Below, piece after piece: positions 1 through 11,705 of a stretch of 64,000 nt of DNA. Position 1 is the stretch's first letter. Each line of letters opens with the position of its first letter. The notes beneath the pieces are model-generated. The model did not search any database. It was not told where the DNA came from and was given only the letters and a program-made list of their open reading frames with translations. Location: positions 3,164,192 through 3,228,191 of the forward strand of contig JANAVB010006998.1 of NCBI GenBank assembly GCA_029216955.1, in the 5' to 3' direction. Origin of the DNA: Iris pallida (taxonomy: Eukaryota; Streptophyta; Magnoliopsida; Asparagales; Iridaceae). The position numbers were made by a program, and so were the translations under genes.

Positions 1-430
1 TTCCTCCTTGGGATCTAGGCAATCCCGTTACAAAGTCCTTGGTAATATGCTCCCATTTCCACTCCAGAATGAAAAGTGGCTGTAGCAATCCCGCTCGCCT
101 TTGACGGTCCGCCTTTACCTGCTGGCAGATCAAACACTTGGAGACGAATTTGGTCACATCACTTTTTATTCCAAGCCACCATACATGTACTCTCATATCT
201 TTGTACATTTTGTTTGTTCCTGGATGAATGGAATGCTGCGATTGATGTGCCTCCTGTATTAGTTCGTTCCTCAATTCACCAGTCGGCACGCAAAGTCTCG
301 TGCTATGTCTTAATTCTCCATCTCTAGCTATTAAGAAACCCTCAAGTGTTCTGGCTAACACTCGGTCTCTTAGCTTGCACATTGTCTCATTCTGGAATTG
401 AGTCTCCTTGACTTTGTTGATTAGGCTGGA
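1..430 (-). pseudogene. E1 integrase, N-terminal zinc-binding domain (cut by window edge)
   Basis: The minus strand reads RHSTRLCVPTGELRNEL, then HQSQHSIHPGTNKMYKDM, then KCLICQQVKADRQ. This is the gypsy integrase HHCC zinc-binding domain, with the second His pair in SIHPG and the Cys pair in CLICQ. It continues towards the core domain (WEHITKDFVTGLPRS) where the window ends. Integrase inserts the DNA copy into the host genome. The catalytic Asp of the first DDE position lies at the edge in degenerate form. The rest of the integrase lies outside the window. Confidence 0.8.
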
Positions 431-895
431 CTACACTTGTAATTGCATCATGGGAGAGTCAACTCCTAGTACTGTTGCTTTTTTTTCAAGCTTCAACATC
501 ATTGCTTCTGGTAATACAATCTCTAGCCCAAGCTTCTCCATGTCTTCTAGCAGATGCCGGTTCTTTTTTAGAAACATAGCCATTGGGTACCAACTAAGCG
601 CATCAGTAACTACGTTAGCCTTACCCGGATGGTACTGCAAATTGACATCAAAATCCTTCATGAGCTCCAGCCATCGCCTCTGGTGCATGTTGAGCTCCTT
701 CTGTGTAAAGACATACTTGAGACTTTTATGGTCCGTGTATATCTCTACCCTTTCATCGTATATGTAGTGCTTCCAGAGCTTAAAGACAAAGATGACCGCT
801 GCTAGCTCGAGGTCATACGTCGGGTAGTTCTTTTCATGGTTTCGTAACTGTCGAGAAGTATAAGCAATTACCTTTCCATGTTGCTGTAGTACACA
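431..895 (-). pseudogene. E1 RNase H domain and linker
   Basis: This continues the E1 pol frame. After the stop near 896 the text reads [17 protein letters not shown], then [16 protein letters not shown] and [18 protein letters not shown], which is the usual gypsy RNase H order with its catalytic Glu and Asp. It then continues as [12 protein letters not shown] and [14 protein letters not shown] (last catalytic Asp). RNase H removes the RNA strand of the RNA-DNA hybrid. A second stop after MQLQV (about 431) separates it from integrase. The domain is complete in outline but cannot be translated in one piece. Confidence 0.82.
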
Positions 896-1641
896 TCATA
901 ATCCCTTGCCAGAAGCATCACTATAGATGGAGAATCCACCTGATCCTGAGGGTAGCGACAATATTGGTGCTGATGTCAACCTTCTCTTCAATTCCTCAAA
1001 TGATGCCAGACATACCTTGGTCCAGACGAATTCTTCATTCTTTCTGGTTAGCTTTGTCATGGGCTCAGCAATCCTGGCAAAGTCTTTCACGAACTTTTTG
1101 TAATACCCAGCTAAGCCCAAGAAGCTTCTGATCTCTGCAACTGAACTGGGCATTATCCATGTCTCTACGATAGCTATCTTCTTGGGATCCACTGATATGC
1201 CTTCTCCTATGACAACGTAGTCGAGAAAGTCTACCTTGTCTAAGAAGAACTCGTACTTGGACAACTTACCATATAGCTTCTTCTTCCTTAATGTCTCTAA
1301 GACTATCGGCAAGTGCTGCTCATGTTCTTCTTTAGTCTTCGAGTAGATCAGAATATCGTCGATAAAGACAACGACAAACTGGTCCAGGTAATCATGGAAA
1401 ACCTTGTTCATGAGGTTTATGAACACTACTGGGGCATTTGTAAGACTAAAGGGCATGACCAAGAAATATTGTCCATATTTGGTGTTGAATGTCGTCTTTA
1501 GAATGTCTTCTTTCCGTACTTTGACTTGGTGATATCCGGACCTGAGATCAATCTTCGAAAAAACTTTCGCTCCGCTCAACTGGTCGAAGAGATCGCCAAT
1601 CCTGGGTAGAGGATACTTATTCTTGATGGTGATGTTGTTCT
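896..1641 (-). pseudogene. E1 reverse transcriptase, central and C-terminal part
   Basis: RT copies the element RNA into DNA. Visible landmarks on the minus strand are [12 protein letters not shown] (first catalytic Asp), then [13 protein letters not shown], the xxDD active site with both aspartates, then [12 protein letters not shown] of the thumb and connection region. The open frame runs 1579 to 896, and the codons 1641-1580 upstream continue it in frame up to the E2 junction. A stop (GGA-type codon to TGA) follows SDASGKGL, just inside RNase H. The gene is therefore a pseudogene broken both by this stop and by the 57-kb insertion. Confidence 0.87.
1637..1641. repeat. Target-site duplication of E2, left copy (tgttc)
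   Basis: Five bases, tgttc, lie just before the E2 left LTR and again at 58531-58535 just after the right LTR. Removing E2 and one copy restores an uninterrupted RT reading frame in E1, which confirms these as the two sides of one insertion. Confidence 0.88.
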
Positions 1642-2315
1642 CTAACTCCTCTTCCCAAAATTTTAGAAATATTTTATTTATTTAATTATTTGAATTAAAT
1701 GGTAATTCTTAGAATTTTATAAATATTTAATTAATTAATTATTATTATAGAAGGCCTTAGTCATGGCTAAGGTTTGGAGTGCAAGACGACTAGAAATCAT
1801 GGCACGGATAGTGTAGTTATGTGACTTGACTTGTGTTTTAGCCATGGTAGGGAAGGCTGAGTCGTAAATATGTTCTAACTAGGAAAAACAAGTCAAAGTT
1901 GTGACTTGAACCCTATAAATGATCTATTTATTTATTTATTGAGATTATGATTTTTAGGTGACCCGGTTGTACTAATTTAGCCCGGACTTGACCCGAAACA
2001 AACCTAAACCATGTAGACAGGTAGTGTGTCCAGAGGCATCCATGTAGATGTATATTTATTGTATAGATACATATTTTCATATTTTCTTTTAATGGGCTAA
2101 GAATATTTTCCTAAAATAATTGTTATATATAAAATGTATGAGATACTATTTAAATTGATATTTTGTTTGAGTATATGGTAAAACTTCCTTAAGAATGTCT
2201 TTTTAGTTTTATATGGATTATTTTCTATTAAAATTCAGTATAAATAGTTTTGAATTATTATTACATCAATGTGTAAAATTTTATGATATGACTTACTTGG
2301 GCTAATAAATATGAC

Positions 2316-2316
<1 letters not shown>

Positions 2317-2395
<79 letters not shown>

Positions 2396-2396
2396 A
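2317..2396. repeat. (TA)n microsatellite in E2 left LTR
   Basis: About 80 bases of alternating T and A, with a short interruption near 2382. The matching array in the right LTR was the landing site of the LINE. Confidence 0.95.
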
Positions 2397-2506
2397 AATT
2401 GTTATTGTATCAAGTAGGATAATATTAGCTAGGAATAATTTTTTTTATAGATTTTTGGGCTTTAGGATATATTTATAGGTATATGTTACATAGGTATATA
2501 CATGAG

Positions 2507-2637
<131 letters not shown>

Positions 2638-4264
2638 CAGTTTATAAAGCAAAAGAAAAAGGGAAAAAAAGAAAAAAAGAAAAGAAAAAAGAAAACAATT
2701 GTTGCGGGAACAGTACATATGCAGACCTGACACCCCTCCCCCCCCCCAAATCCATAGGCTAGAAGAGAGCGAGAGAGTTAGAGGGGATCTCGAACCTAAA
2801 CCCTAGCTAAACCCTCCCCTATCCTAGTGCCGTCCCCAGGCGACCTCCCCCACGCTACCGAGGAAGGTTGTTGGTCGGCCAGAGCCATCGGAAAGCTCGC
2901 GAAACAGCGAGAACAACAACAGCAGAGCAATAATAACAGCCTGACGACCCAACTTTATGGGCGAGACTCTCCACCATCGTGGAGTCATTTTATGATATAC
3001 CTGAACAAGTTCGAACACAACCTATCCAACTCTTAGTCCCTTCAATTAGTTTGAATTTAGATGCTCTAGATTGTCAGGAAGATCGACCCAAAAATGGGCA
3101 AAAATCTGTTCGAAAAGAAACAAAAAACTCGTTTATGGACCTGTTTTGGAAGGCGACAAATTGCCGATCCATCGACAGTTTTAGAAAAGTACCTGAATAA
3201 CTCCGAAAACAACCTAACCGAGATGAAAACTCCATTATTAGTTTTATTTATACTTATTTTGACATTAACATAAATTAATTTGAAAATCAAGAAAAACCAT
3301 ACAAAACTATTTTCGAAAACTTGGAATTTTCCTGATACGACGTGCGCCCCAGCAAATCGGGCGACGTGGTCGCAACCTATGAGCATCGAAAGATGCGTAT
3401 GGATGTTGTCGATGTGTGGGATTCATCAGAACTCGATTTCGTTGTGTGTGTACGACAAAATCGAGACGTATCCGTCGAGATACCCCGTATCGGTCCCTTT
3501 GTAAACTAGCCAATAACTTCATGCACATTCGTTATCTTGAGATGAAACTTGCGCCAACAGGACCGTGTCATTTTTTTGGTCCTGTATGCCAAGTTTGGTC
3601 AGATTTTGAGAAGGTCGATCGAAACGCTATTTTGGCGGGCCCGCGACCGATCCAACAGACGAATTTGTGCGCGGTCCATCGAAATCTAACTTTGGATATA
3701 CGATTGGTTTCATATCGTCAAACCAGATCCGTAGATATATAGTTTAACAACTTTAGAGACCGTAGGTACTGACACGCTTTTCGGTGTAAAGTGGGTCTAA
3801 CGACGGATATTGTTTTGACTCGAAATTACCCTTTTGCTCCTATGTCCAGAATTGGACTTATGGGTAGGCTATCCTAGATAATTTGATTTTCTGAATACAT
3901 TGGTAATATCTATTTTATCCCCTGGAGGCTGTGAGAGTTTGACTTTTGTGGCTCGTCGATTGACTGGATAGGGTTGGTTCTACGTGCTACCACCAGGCAA
4001 GTATACATTGCCTTTTCTTTATAGTTTATTTACATGTTTCTATCCCTTCTCCTTTTGTAACATGTCATTGTTTAGTTCTTTGAATGATTGTTGATGTGAT
4101 TTTCTTTCATACATATTAGTTTACTGGTCTTGTTCACATATCGTCCTTGTCCACGGTTGGTATTATAGTTTATATTGGATCTGTTCTCATTGTACCTTGA
4201 CTGAGTCATACCGTGTCGTAGAATGAGTGCGTTGTAACTGAACTGCTATACCTTGTTTCTGATT

Positions 4265-4500
4265 TCTCAACATACGAGTCCACACTAGGGAAGAGGGTTG
4301 ATTTCTTGAAACTAACCTACGAGTCCATACTAGGGGCGAGGATTAGTTATTTGTTCAAACCTGCGAGTCCACACTAGGGGCGAGGGTTTGAGTATCCATT
4401 TGATTTCTTGAAAATAACCTGCGAGTCCACACTAGGGGCGAGGGTTAGTTATTTGTTCAAACCTACGAGGCCACACTAGGGGCGAGGGTTTGGTTATCAG
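4265..4500 (+). repeat. Tandem repeat in E2 left LTR, 5 units
   Basis: Five units share the core cgagtccacactaggggcga, spaced about 45-57 bases apart and separated by alternating spacers containing ttagttatttgttcaaac or gagtatccatttgatttc. The right LTR has six units at 21174-21445. The function is unknown. The repeats lie in the 3' third of the LTR. Confidence 0.88.
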
Positions 4501-5062
4501 TTGATCTCTTGTCATGTGTTCACATGTTTCTTTCCAGCAATTCATTTATGCGTAGTTATTCACATATTCATGTTCATAGTTACTTGTCATTCTCTGTCTC
4601 TTTTCTGCTTATTTTTTTATGTATAATAAACTGTTAGATAGGCATGTTATATGTATCTTGCTAGTCCCTTGAGGACCTGATGATCTCTTCAGGCAGTTGA
4701 TTGCACGGAGTTAGTTAGCTGATCATGATGGTAGTTGATTACTTCAGACTCAGGTATCTTTCATGATTACATATTTACATCCGTTATTTCTACTGTGCTT
4801 GTTAGTCTAGTTTTATTGACTCATATTATTTTTTTGGAGTCTAATCGAACATATATGCTAGTGGGCTGCAGGCAATGAACCATAATGTTCATTCTTGTTT
4901 TATGTTCTCCTTATGGATTGAGATATAGTTTCATTTACCATATTAGACATGATACCCTATTCTGGATAGCGTATACGTATTAGAGTTGGGCTGGAGTCCG
5001 CTTGATACGTAGCTGGCTTGCGCACGCACTTGCATCCCAAAAAACGGGTACAGACTGTGACA

Positions 5063-5896
5063 AGTTTTTGTGGTGGCCATGCAGGTCGGAGCATATCGTC
5101 TCGACTATGTTACTGTGTCTAACGAGCCTACAAGTGTGTTAAACATGACTAGGGATATTAATCCACACTGATTTTAAAATTTCTCCTTGAATTCGTTTAT
5201 CACCTTTGAACTTCATATTCAAACTCGATCATACTCTTCTTGAATTTCTTATTATTGTTTCTCATCTTCCCTATTTCGGAGAGATGAACAATCGTGCCTG
5301 ATGGAAGTTAGAAATTTGGTAACTAAATATCTTTTGTAATTTGCATAATTAGTTTATGATTGCCTTGGTGGATAAGATGGGGGTGGTAGGGATATTACAT
5401 GTCATAGGAATGTAGTATTATTGAAAAGTTTTTTTTAGGACGACCACTGGTAGATAAATTTTGAATTTATTTTTGGAAGATAAAATCTTGCAGGAATTTA
5501 AAGTTTGATAGAGTAGGTGTGACTTAAGATGGGTAGACAATCTCAGTAGGAAAGTTGATTTGGAAGAAAAAAATCTAGAGAATAATGATGAACTTTTCAA
5601 TATTTGGTCGATTAGTAGGGGAAAAATGTTGAATTTACATGGTCGAGGATAAGACGAAGAGAAAAGGACATACGGAATGCATTCACGGATTGTCATTGTA
5701 GTATATGGGTTTTACAAAATAAGATTTGGCCTTATACTAGTTTATTAGTTGCAATGTAGACTAGTTATCTTAGAAATCCTTGACAGATGCCATGACCATG
5801 AGAATAATTGATAGCTAGTGGGACCCCGTCTTCTACCATCACTGATGGATTTTTTTCTTAAATTTCCAGGACGAAATTTTTTTAAGGTGGGTAGAT
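5063..5896 (+). mobile_element. E2 internal region (non-coding, 0.83 kb)
   Basis: This lies between the two E2 LTRs. No gag or pol similarity is visible, and a 92-codon minus frame at 5418-5696 looks accidental. The region ends ccaggacgaaatttttttaa then ggtgggtagat, the polypurine-tract context often seen before the 3' LTR of Tekay-like gypsy elements. I could not recognise an initiator-Met primer-binding site after 5062. Long LTRs around a short non-coding core describe a LARD-type non-autonomous element, which would need proteins from a relative to move. Confidence 0.78.
5877..5896 (+). promoter_or_regulatory. E2 polypurine tract
   Basis: A purine-rich tract (aaggtgggtagat after a T run) sits directly before the right LTR start TGGTAACC at 5897. 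It primes plus-strand DNA synthesis in LTR retrotransposons. It fixes the orientation of E2 as plus. Confidence 0.75.
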
Positions 5897-6558
5897 TGGT
5901 AACCCCTTTTCCCGAAATTTTGAAAATATTTTATTTATTTTTTTATTTGAATTAAATGGTAATTCTTGGAATTTTATAAATATTTAATTAATTAATTATT
6001 ATTATAGAAGGCCTTAGTCATGGCTAAGGTTTGGAGTACAAGACGACTAAAAATCATGGCACGAATAGTGTAGTCATGTGCCTTGACTAGTGTTTTAGCC
6101 ATGGTAGGGAAGGCCGAGCCATAAGTGTGTTCTAACTAGAAAAATAAGTCAAAGTTGTGACTTGAACCCTATAAATGATCTATTTATTTATTTATTGAGA
6201 TTATGATTTTTAGGAGACCAGGTTGTACCAATTTAGCCTGAAATTGACCCGAACCAAACCTAAACCCATGTCGAATGGTAGTGTGTCCAGAGGCGTCCAT
6301 ATAGGTGTATATTTATTGTATACATACATATTTTCGTATTTTCTTTAAATGGGCTAAGAATATTTTCCTAAAAAAATTGTTTTATATAAATGTACGGGTT
6401 ACTTTTTAAATTGATATTTTGTTGGAGTATATGGTAACACTTCCTTAAGAATATCTTTTTAGTTTTATATTTATTATTTTCTATTAAAATTCAATATAAA
6501 TAGTTTTGAATTATTATTCCATAAATATGTAAAATTTTATGATATGACTTACTTGGGC

Positions 6559-6640
<82 letters not shown>
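5897..6640 (+). repeat. E2 right LTR, first segment
   Basis: Matches 1642 onward in the left LTR with scattered substitutions. It ends in a TA array (6562-6640) where the LINE was inserted. The LTR resumes at 19331 (with duplicated pieces at 17961 and 19091) and finishes at 58098-58530. The three unique segments sum to roughly the length of the left LTR. Confidence 0.86.
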
Positions 6641-6645
<5 letters not shown>

Positions 6646-7055
6646 TTGAGAGATCATTATGGTTTGTCCAGGATCCTTCCCCCTTTCCTTCCCCCATGCC
6701 TCCTCTCCATCCGATGCCTCAGCTCCCGCCTAGGTCGACGTCCGCCTCCCATGGCCTGTCCCCTCGCCGATCTTATCGCCGTGTTAGGAGCTCAGACCTC
6801 CCCCAGTCCCTTCCCCCTCCTCCGCCCACAGCGTCTCCCCTATTCTGACTCCCCGACCACCTCCGCCTCCCTCGCCAGCCCCCGCCACCCCCCGTGCGGC
6901 CGCTCAGCGATTCGGCCGCCCCCCGCGCCGTAATTGCCGAGCTGGGCGGCCTTTCCACCTCCCCTTGGTCCGGGAGCCTCGCCCACCCCTATCCGCCACC
7001 ATCAATCCCCTCCGTTCCGTCGGCGGTAGCCCCCCTTGGGGTCGCGCGCTCTCTG
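6641..7055 (+). mobile_element. E3 LINE (L1-type), 5' segment before the CACTA insertion
   Basis: GC-rich, proline- and alanine-coding text follows the TA array abruptly. It is unlike the AT-rich LTR and like the start of the LINE downstream of the CACTA element (11725 onward). The CACTA duplication ctg joins the two pieces. It is probably LINE 5' UTR and the start of ORF1. No single intact frame could be fixed, so no start codon is assigned. Confidence 0.65.
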
Positions 7056-7075
7056 CACTACAAGAAAAATGACCT

Positions 7076-7350
7076 TTCTTGACGGTCAATTTATTGACGT
7101 ATGGTCAAAACCGTCAAGTAAAGCAGTTATCTTGACGGTTTTAGACATACGTCAACAAAATACCCATTTTTCTGTTATATATTAAAATTTGACCATATTA
7201 CTTGACGGTTTTATACAAAGCGTCAAGAAAACCCATTGCATTACTTGACGGTTTGCTGATAACCGTCAAGTAATGCATGTGCAAAAAAAAAAGGCGCGCA
7301 CATTTCAGATGCCATTTTCGTAATTTTTTCAAAAAAAAAATTTTCTTGAC
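7076..7350. repeat. CACTA left sub-terminal repeats
   Basis: At least six copies of the motif cttgacggt in both orientations lie within 300 bases of the left end. Similar units crowd the right end. In CACTA elements such repeats bind the TnpA-type protein; that function is inferred here from family knowledge. Confidence 0.85.
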
Positions 7351-7389
7351 GGTTTTAACAAAATTTGGGAATCGAGGGTTTCTTATATA

Positions 7390-8227
7390 TTTCACATCCA
7401 CATACTTCTTTTCCTCCTTCCCCCATCCCTCTCCCTCTCGAGCTCCCCCTCCGGTGGAAGTCTTCCCCCGGCCGGCGAACCCCGACCGGCGACCGAGCCT
7501 GTAAGTCTCCCCCTCTCCTCCGCCCTCTTCCCTAGCTTCTTTTCCGACCATCTCGTCAGCCACCCCGACTTCCACAGCCCTCCCGACCGTGCCCTAACCC
7601 TGTTCTCCGGCAATCCGCCGTCTCCCCTCTCATCCCCGCAGCCGACTTCAAGCGTTCCCTCTTCCCCCTTCCTTTCCGACCCCGATTTTCTCCACAGCCC
7701 TAAACCCCTCTCCCATGTTCTTCATCCCGACCCCCCCGGAAACCCTAGCTCCGGCGAGCTCTTCGGCTCAGTCCCGACCCGTCGGCTTTTCCCGTGCTTC
7801 CCCGCAGAGCCGACCTTGCTGCCCGTGCTTCCCGTGGACGCTTCCCGTTCCGTGCGTGCTTCCCGTAGCCGACCCGATGATCGCAGCCGCGACACGGCGA
7901 GGCGACGTCCGTGTCCGCACACGTAGCACGAGTCCGAGGCGTCCCTTCGGATTCCGACTTGCCCTTCGGTATATTTCTGAAACTCTTGGGTTGGTTTTGC
8001 TATTTCATATATGCGTGTCGATGATGATTGGTCTGTGTCTCCTACAATTAGGAGACACACGTTCTGATGCTATCGTTTGGGTTCTGCAAATTGGTTGGAA
8101 CGATCCTCATATCCATGTATTTTCTGGAATAGAGTTTTATAGTGCTTGTGAGAACGTTCTCAGCTTGTTATCATTTGTGATTCATTTTCTTTGGGGAAGT
8201 AGGATAAGAAATTTTAATATAATATAA
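7390..8227 (+). other. GC-rich leader-like block in CACTA, possibly captured gene 5' end
   Basis: From about 7390 to 7970 the composition changes sharply to C-rich text, with runs such as ccctctccctctcgagctcc, typical of a plant 5' UTR or first exon. It then falls back to AT-rich, intron-like DNA. A 170-codon open frame (7715-8227) crosses this boundary and has no recognisable domain. Its C-terminal half runs into the AT-rich part, so it is unlikely to be a real protein. The block may be the promoter and first exon of a captured gene, perhaps the same gene as the exon at 10137-10280. Confidence 0.4.
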
Positions 8228-10136
8228 GTTTTATGAATCAGTGAAATGTAATAGAACTATACGTTAGCTAGGATTTTTTTTAGAAAAGTCAATGTTTTGA
8301 GAATAAATTGGGGAATCACACACCTAAAGAAACACAAGTAGGGTTGAAAAATATCAGCAAGTTGGAGGGCCATATGATTTTGCCTTTTTAGACTCTTGTT
8401 CCATTTGTAGTCAAAAAAAGTATGTGTTGTTCTTGTACTAATGCTAGATGAGTAATTTTCAAGGAACTGCAAGAGAACAATTTAGAAGGAACCCACTTTA
8501 CTGATATGTGCCAACTGACAAGGCTATGGTTTTTGTGAGTTCCATGATTCCTTTCAATGTGGTGACTTACATGTGTATTTACCTTCATTGCTTGTTCCTT
8601 ACCAACTTTGTTTCTTCAGTTATATGAGAAACAATATCTTAACAGGAAACATACTTGACAACATTGGAAACTGTACCAAGTATTTAGATGAGCTTTAATT
8701 CATATTGATCTTGTTTTAGTTAAACAACTAACTATTATCTATGTCAATAGAAGCAAGTTATATCATTTATCTAAGAAATTTTCCTAAGAAGGCCCAGTAT
8801 TTAGAAGGATATTTGGAAGGTGATATCCATGTTTAAAATAAGGTTGAGGATATTATGCGGGACTGGTAATTAAATTGATATGGCTTCTTCATCAAAACAA
8901 GTTAAATACTAGTGATGTTCTTCTTAAAAAGTATATTAATTGTGGTAACATATGTTTAGTCCTAGCATCATGAGGTGGTACGTCTTCTACAACAATTTAG
9001 TCCTAACTCAGAAGGAAAAAAAGTAGCAGGAAAGGGAGCAAGACCAACAGCAACAACATACCCTTGAAATATTATGTGCATATTCTAGAACTGTTTGGTT
9101 TGTTTCATGAGTGAAGGTAACAACAAAAAATTCTTAAAAATAAGCCCTTGGGTAGGACATAAATATTGTATATAGGCATTCCTCGATAAAATTAAGAAAC
9201 AATTGGCTCCAAGTACTCGTTATGCATATGAAGTAGGACATAATAGAGATGCAAGGTTAGGCCTTAGGTGCAAGGTCAGCCTTGACATTCTAAATGGTCG
9301 AGACATCAGTCTTGAAGGACTTGGCGAGGATAACATCATTGATGCCTTTAGCAAAGACAACTCCATAAACTTGAAACAACTATACATCAGCTATCCCATA
9401 TAAAGGATTCTCTATTTGGCTCGATAAACTATTTTCTGTTCATCATAATTTTAGATTTCAAACAACTTTATAGTTATAGTTTCATAATCCACATATAGTA
9501 CTCATACTACACACATCATGAGATTGTTTGATGTATTTTTAAACTTACATAGTGCTTTATTATGTGTTTTCCCACATAATTAATGTCCTGTAGGAGGATA
9601 CTACCAATACCACCCAATTTGTATTGTTCTTTCTATTAGTTAATATTTTATTCAGACACATTTCTAAACTAGGAAGTTGTTTATTGTCTTTCACGTAGCA
9701 ATTTTAAGGGCTCCATTTGCATCTTAATTGGAATCTATTCATTTTCCCTTTCTTCTTACATATGCCAACTAGAGTTATATGATTGGTACTTGAAATTTGT
9801 TGCAAGATTTATGTGCAGGGTGCATTGGGCCATCAGACCATCACCTTACCTTTTGCTTTCTTCTAATGATGTGATAAATATACTTCCCCACGAACTTGCT
9901 AGTTTTCTTGATATGTCCATAAGACTAGATGCAATATTTCATTTATGAAAATATTGAACTAGAACTACATAGTTTTATAATGTTACAGGTGGATGTGGCA
10001 ATGAAGCTATCTAAAATGGAAGAATTCATAGGTGGATCTTCATTAATCTTTACCAATATTAGAGAATCCTCTAATATGTATCTGGTTAGCCTAATGCTTC
10101 GATAATACATAAATCTTTATCAATTATGTCACACAG
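8228..10136. other. CACTA interior, AT-rich, mostly unexplained
   Basis: AT-rich, intron-like sequence. A 66-codon frame at 9203-9403 begins MAPSTRYAYEVGHNRD and contains NGRDISLEGLGEDN. I do not recognise it and cannot support it as a gene. Nothing else here reads as coding. Confidence 0.4.
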
Positions 10137-10280
10137 GCTGTTGGGCTTGAAGGCGATCTGTGCAAGCAGGAGGATGTGGCAAGAAGTGTAGAAACAACCA
10201 TCAAACATTTTCGTAAGCTAGATATTCATGTTAACGGAGCATCAGGCAATGGAGGATTTGTCACCTTGGCTTTCGAACAT
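10137..10280 (+). pseudogene. Captured exon of a short-chain dehydrogenase/reductase (2,4-dienoyl-CoA reductase-like)
   Basis: Forty-eight codons read in one frame between a splice-acceptor-like tcacacag and a donor-like gtgagt. The text includes AVGLEGDLCKQEDVA, then TTIKHFRKLDIHVNGASGN. In the SDR family this is the stretch from the end of one Rossmann repeat to the N-A-A-G motif, here NGASGN. It most resembles plant peroxisomal 2,4-dienoyl-CoA reductases, which help degrade unsaturated fatty acids. Only this exon is visible: no glycine-rich cofactor motif and no YxxxK active site. It is therefore a fragment carried by the transposon, not a working enzyme. The gene identity is from memory of the family. 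Confidence 0.68.
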
Positions 10281-11352
10281 GTGAGTATACTTTGTTGCAT
10301 GTTGATATGGTATAACATCTATTATACTTTCTGGCTCAATTTACTTTTGAAGTACATCAGTATAATTCTCTCCACTATACTTCAGTCACGAAGCACTTGT
10401 TGAGTTGTCTTTTTGTGCAACATTAGTTGGTGGCTTATCCTCTAGAAAATAATATGTGGCTTTTTTCAAATTGCAAGCTGGTGACTAAGATGGGGAAGCC
10501 TACTGGCTAAGGCCTTTGGCGTGTTAGGGAGATGTCAAGGTTCAAGGCTGCAATAGTTTTTAGAAATTTCCCATAAAAATTAAAATAATGTAAAATGGGA
10601 AGTGACTCATAAAACTGAGTCCATTTGTGAAGCCAGTCATTTTTGGGGAACTAATTATGATATTAGGGTCAATGGAATTACATCATGACCTATTGAAGGC
10701 ACTCCTGGACTTATAAAACTTGACCCATTCTTCTTGGTCATGCATGCTACCTTTCATGCTTAATAAAATAATATACCGGTATCTATGTCATGGACAACTG
10801 AAGATTAAAGTTTCAACTCATCCTTACATGCTGATTTCATTCTCAAATATCCCTTTTTGCCAAATTGGAAAGCTTAGAGCACAAGAGAAATATTGAGCAC
10901 TCTAATCTTAGTTATGTCATGTATGCATCCATGCATGTTAGTTTGCATTATGTATTGTATATGTTGAGTCATACATAAATTTTCTTTAAGCCCTTAGTAT
11001 GTGATTCTTTGTTTGTTCTTGACAATAACCAGGTTGTTCTCCTTCGTCCACAATCCTGAGAAGACTCTTGAAGGAAATCAAGCTCATATTATCACCTTGA
11101 GGATCATCATCATAATTATGGTCATGCTTGTGATTCTTTGTACTCTTCTTCCTCCAATCTTGAGAAGAATTTTTGTATACTTTGTATATATCATTCTTGG
11201 ATGTTTGTGATGTACAAACTTTGTATTTGTGATCAATAAAAAGATTGTGTATTATAATATTATGTGTGTGTTGTAACTGGCATATATTGATATTATGTGT
11301 GTTTGGTAATTGGATTCTGGAATATATTGATATTATTGTAAACATGTTTATC
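10281..11352. other. CACTA interior after the captured exon
   Basis: AT-rich DNA that may be the remainder of the captured intron. Two short frames (10986-11345 minus, 11001-11210 plus) overlap each other and lack any known motif. No gene is supported. Confidence 0.35.
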
Positions 11353-11410
11353 TTGACGATTGCAAAACGTCAAAAAAAATTCATTTCTTGACGGTTTTTA
11401 AACATCAAAA

Positions 11411-11705
11411 AATATTTTCCTTGACGGTTTTTTCCCGTCAAGAAAGACTTTTCTTGACGGTCATTACCCGTCATCTAGGCCCCCGTCAAGAAAAGTCGAC
11501 ACTTTTCTTGACGGTTTTTTGTTTGTTTTCTTGACGGTTTAAAACCGTCAAGACAAGCTTGTTTCTTGACGGTTTTAAAACCGTCAAGAAAACAAATAAA
11601 AAACCGTCAAGAAAAGCGTCGACTTTTCTTGACGGGGGCCTAGATGACGGATCCAAAACCGTCAAGAAAAGTCTTTCTTGACGGGGAAAAACCGTCAAGA
11701 AAAGC
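11411..11705. repeat. Long imperfect palindrome at the CACTA right end
   Basis: The sequence folds back on itself about the centre aagctt (11555-11560). Each arm is about 147 bases and is built from cttgacggt/accgtcaag units. Distinctive unrepeated text such as gtcatctaggcccccgtcaa is mirrored in the other arm, so this is one long inverted duplication, not only a scatter of short repeats. The arms differ at a handful of positions. Confidence 0.88.

Larger units (their letters stand above)
1..1641 (-). mobile_element. E1, outer Ty3/gypsy element (Tekay-like), 3' half
   Basis: This is the 3' half of the pol region of a decayed gypsy retrotransposon read on the minus strand. In element order it holds most of RT, RNase H and the start of integrase. 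The 5' half (RT start, protease, gag) is at 58531-60043. The two halves join inside RT: the right half ends in the motif CIDYRALN and the left half resumes with [19 protein letters not shown]. Both junctions carry tgttc (1637-1641 and 58531-58535), the duplication made by E2. The Tekay/Del assignment rests on resemblance of the RT and gag text and is moderate. Its LTRs lie outside the window. Confidence 0.88.

Noticed and set aside
1..1641. 1-1641 and 58531-60043 as two unrelated gypsy fragments
   Set aside because: They meet at the same RT codon with a shared 5-base duplication, so they are one split element.
4265..4500. Regularly spaced repeats that superficially resemble a CRISPR array
   Set aside because: Spacers are themselves repeated, units vary, and the locus is inside a plant LTR with the same repeat in the other LTR.
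5418..5696. 92-codon minus ORF in the E2 core
   Set aside because: Low complexity, on the wrong strand for the element, and with no similarity to gag or pol.
7715..8227. 170-codon ORF in the CACTA element as a real gene
   Set aside because: It crosses a sharp GC-to-AT boundary and has no domain; it is better explained as a leader or first exon plus intron.
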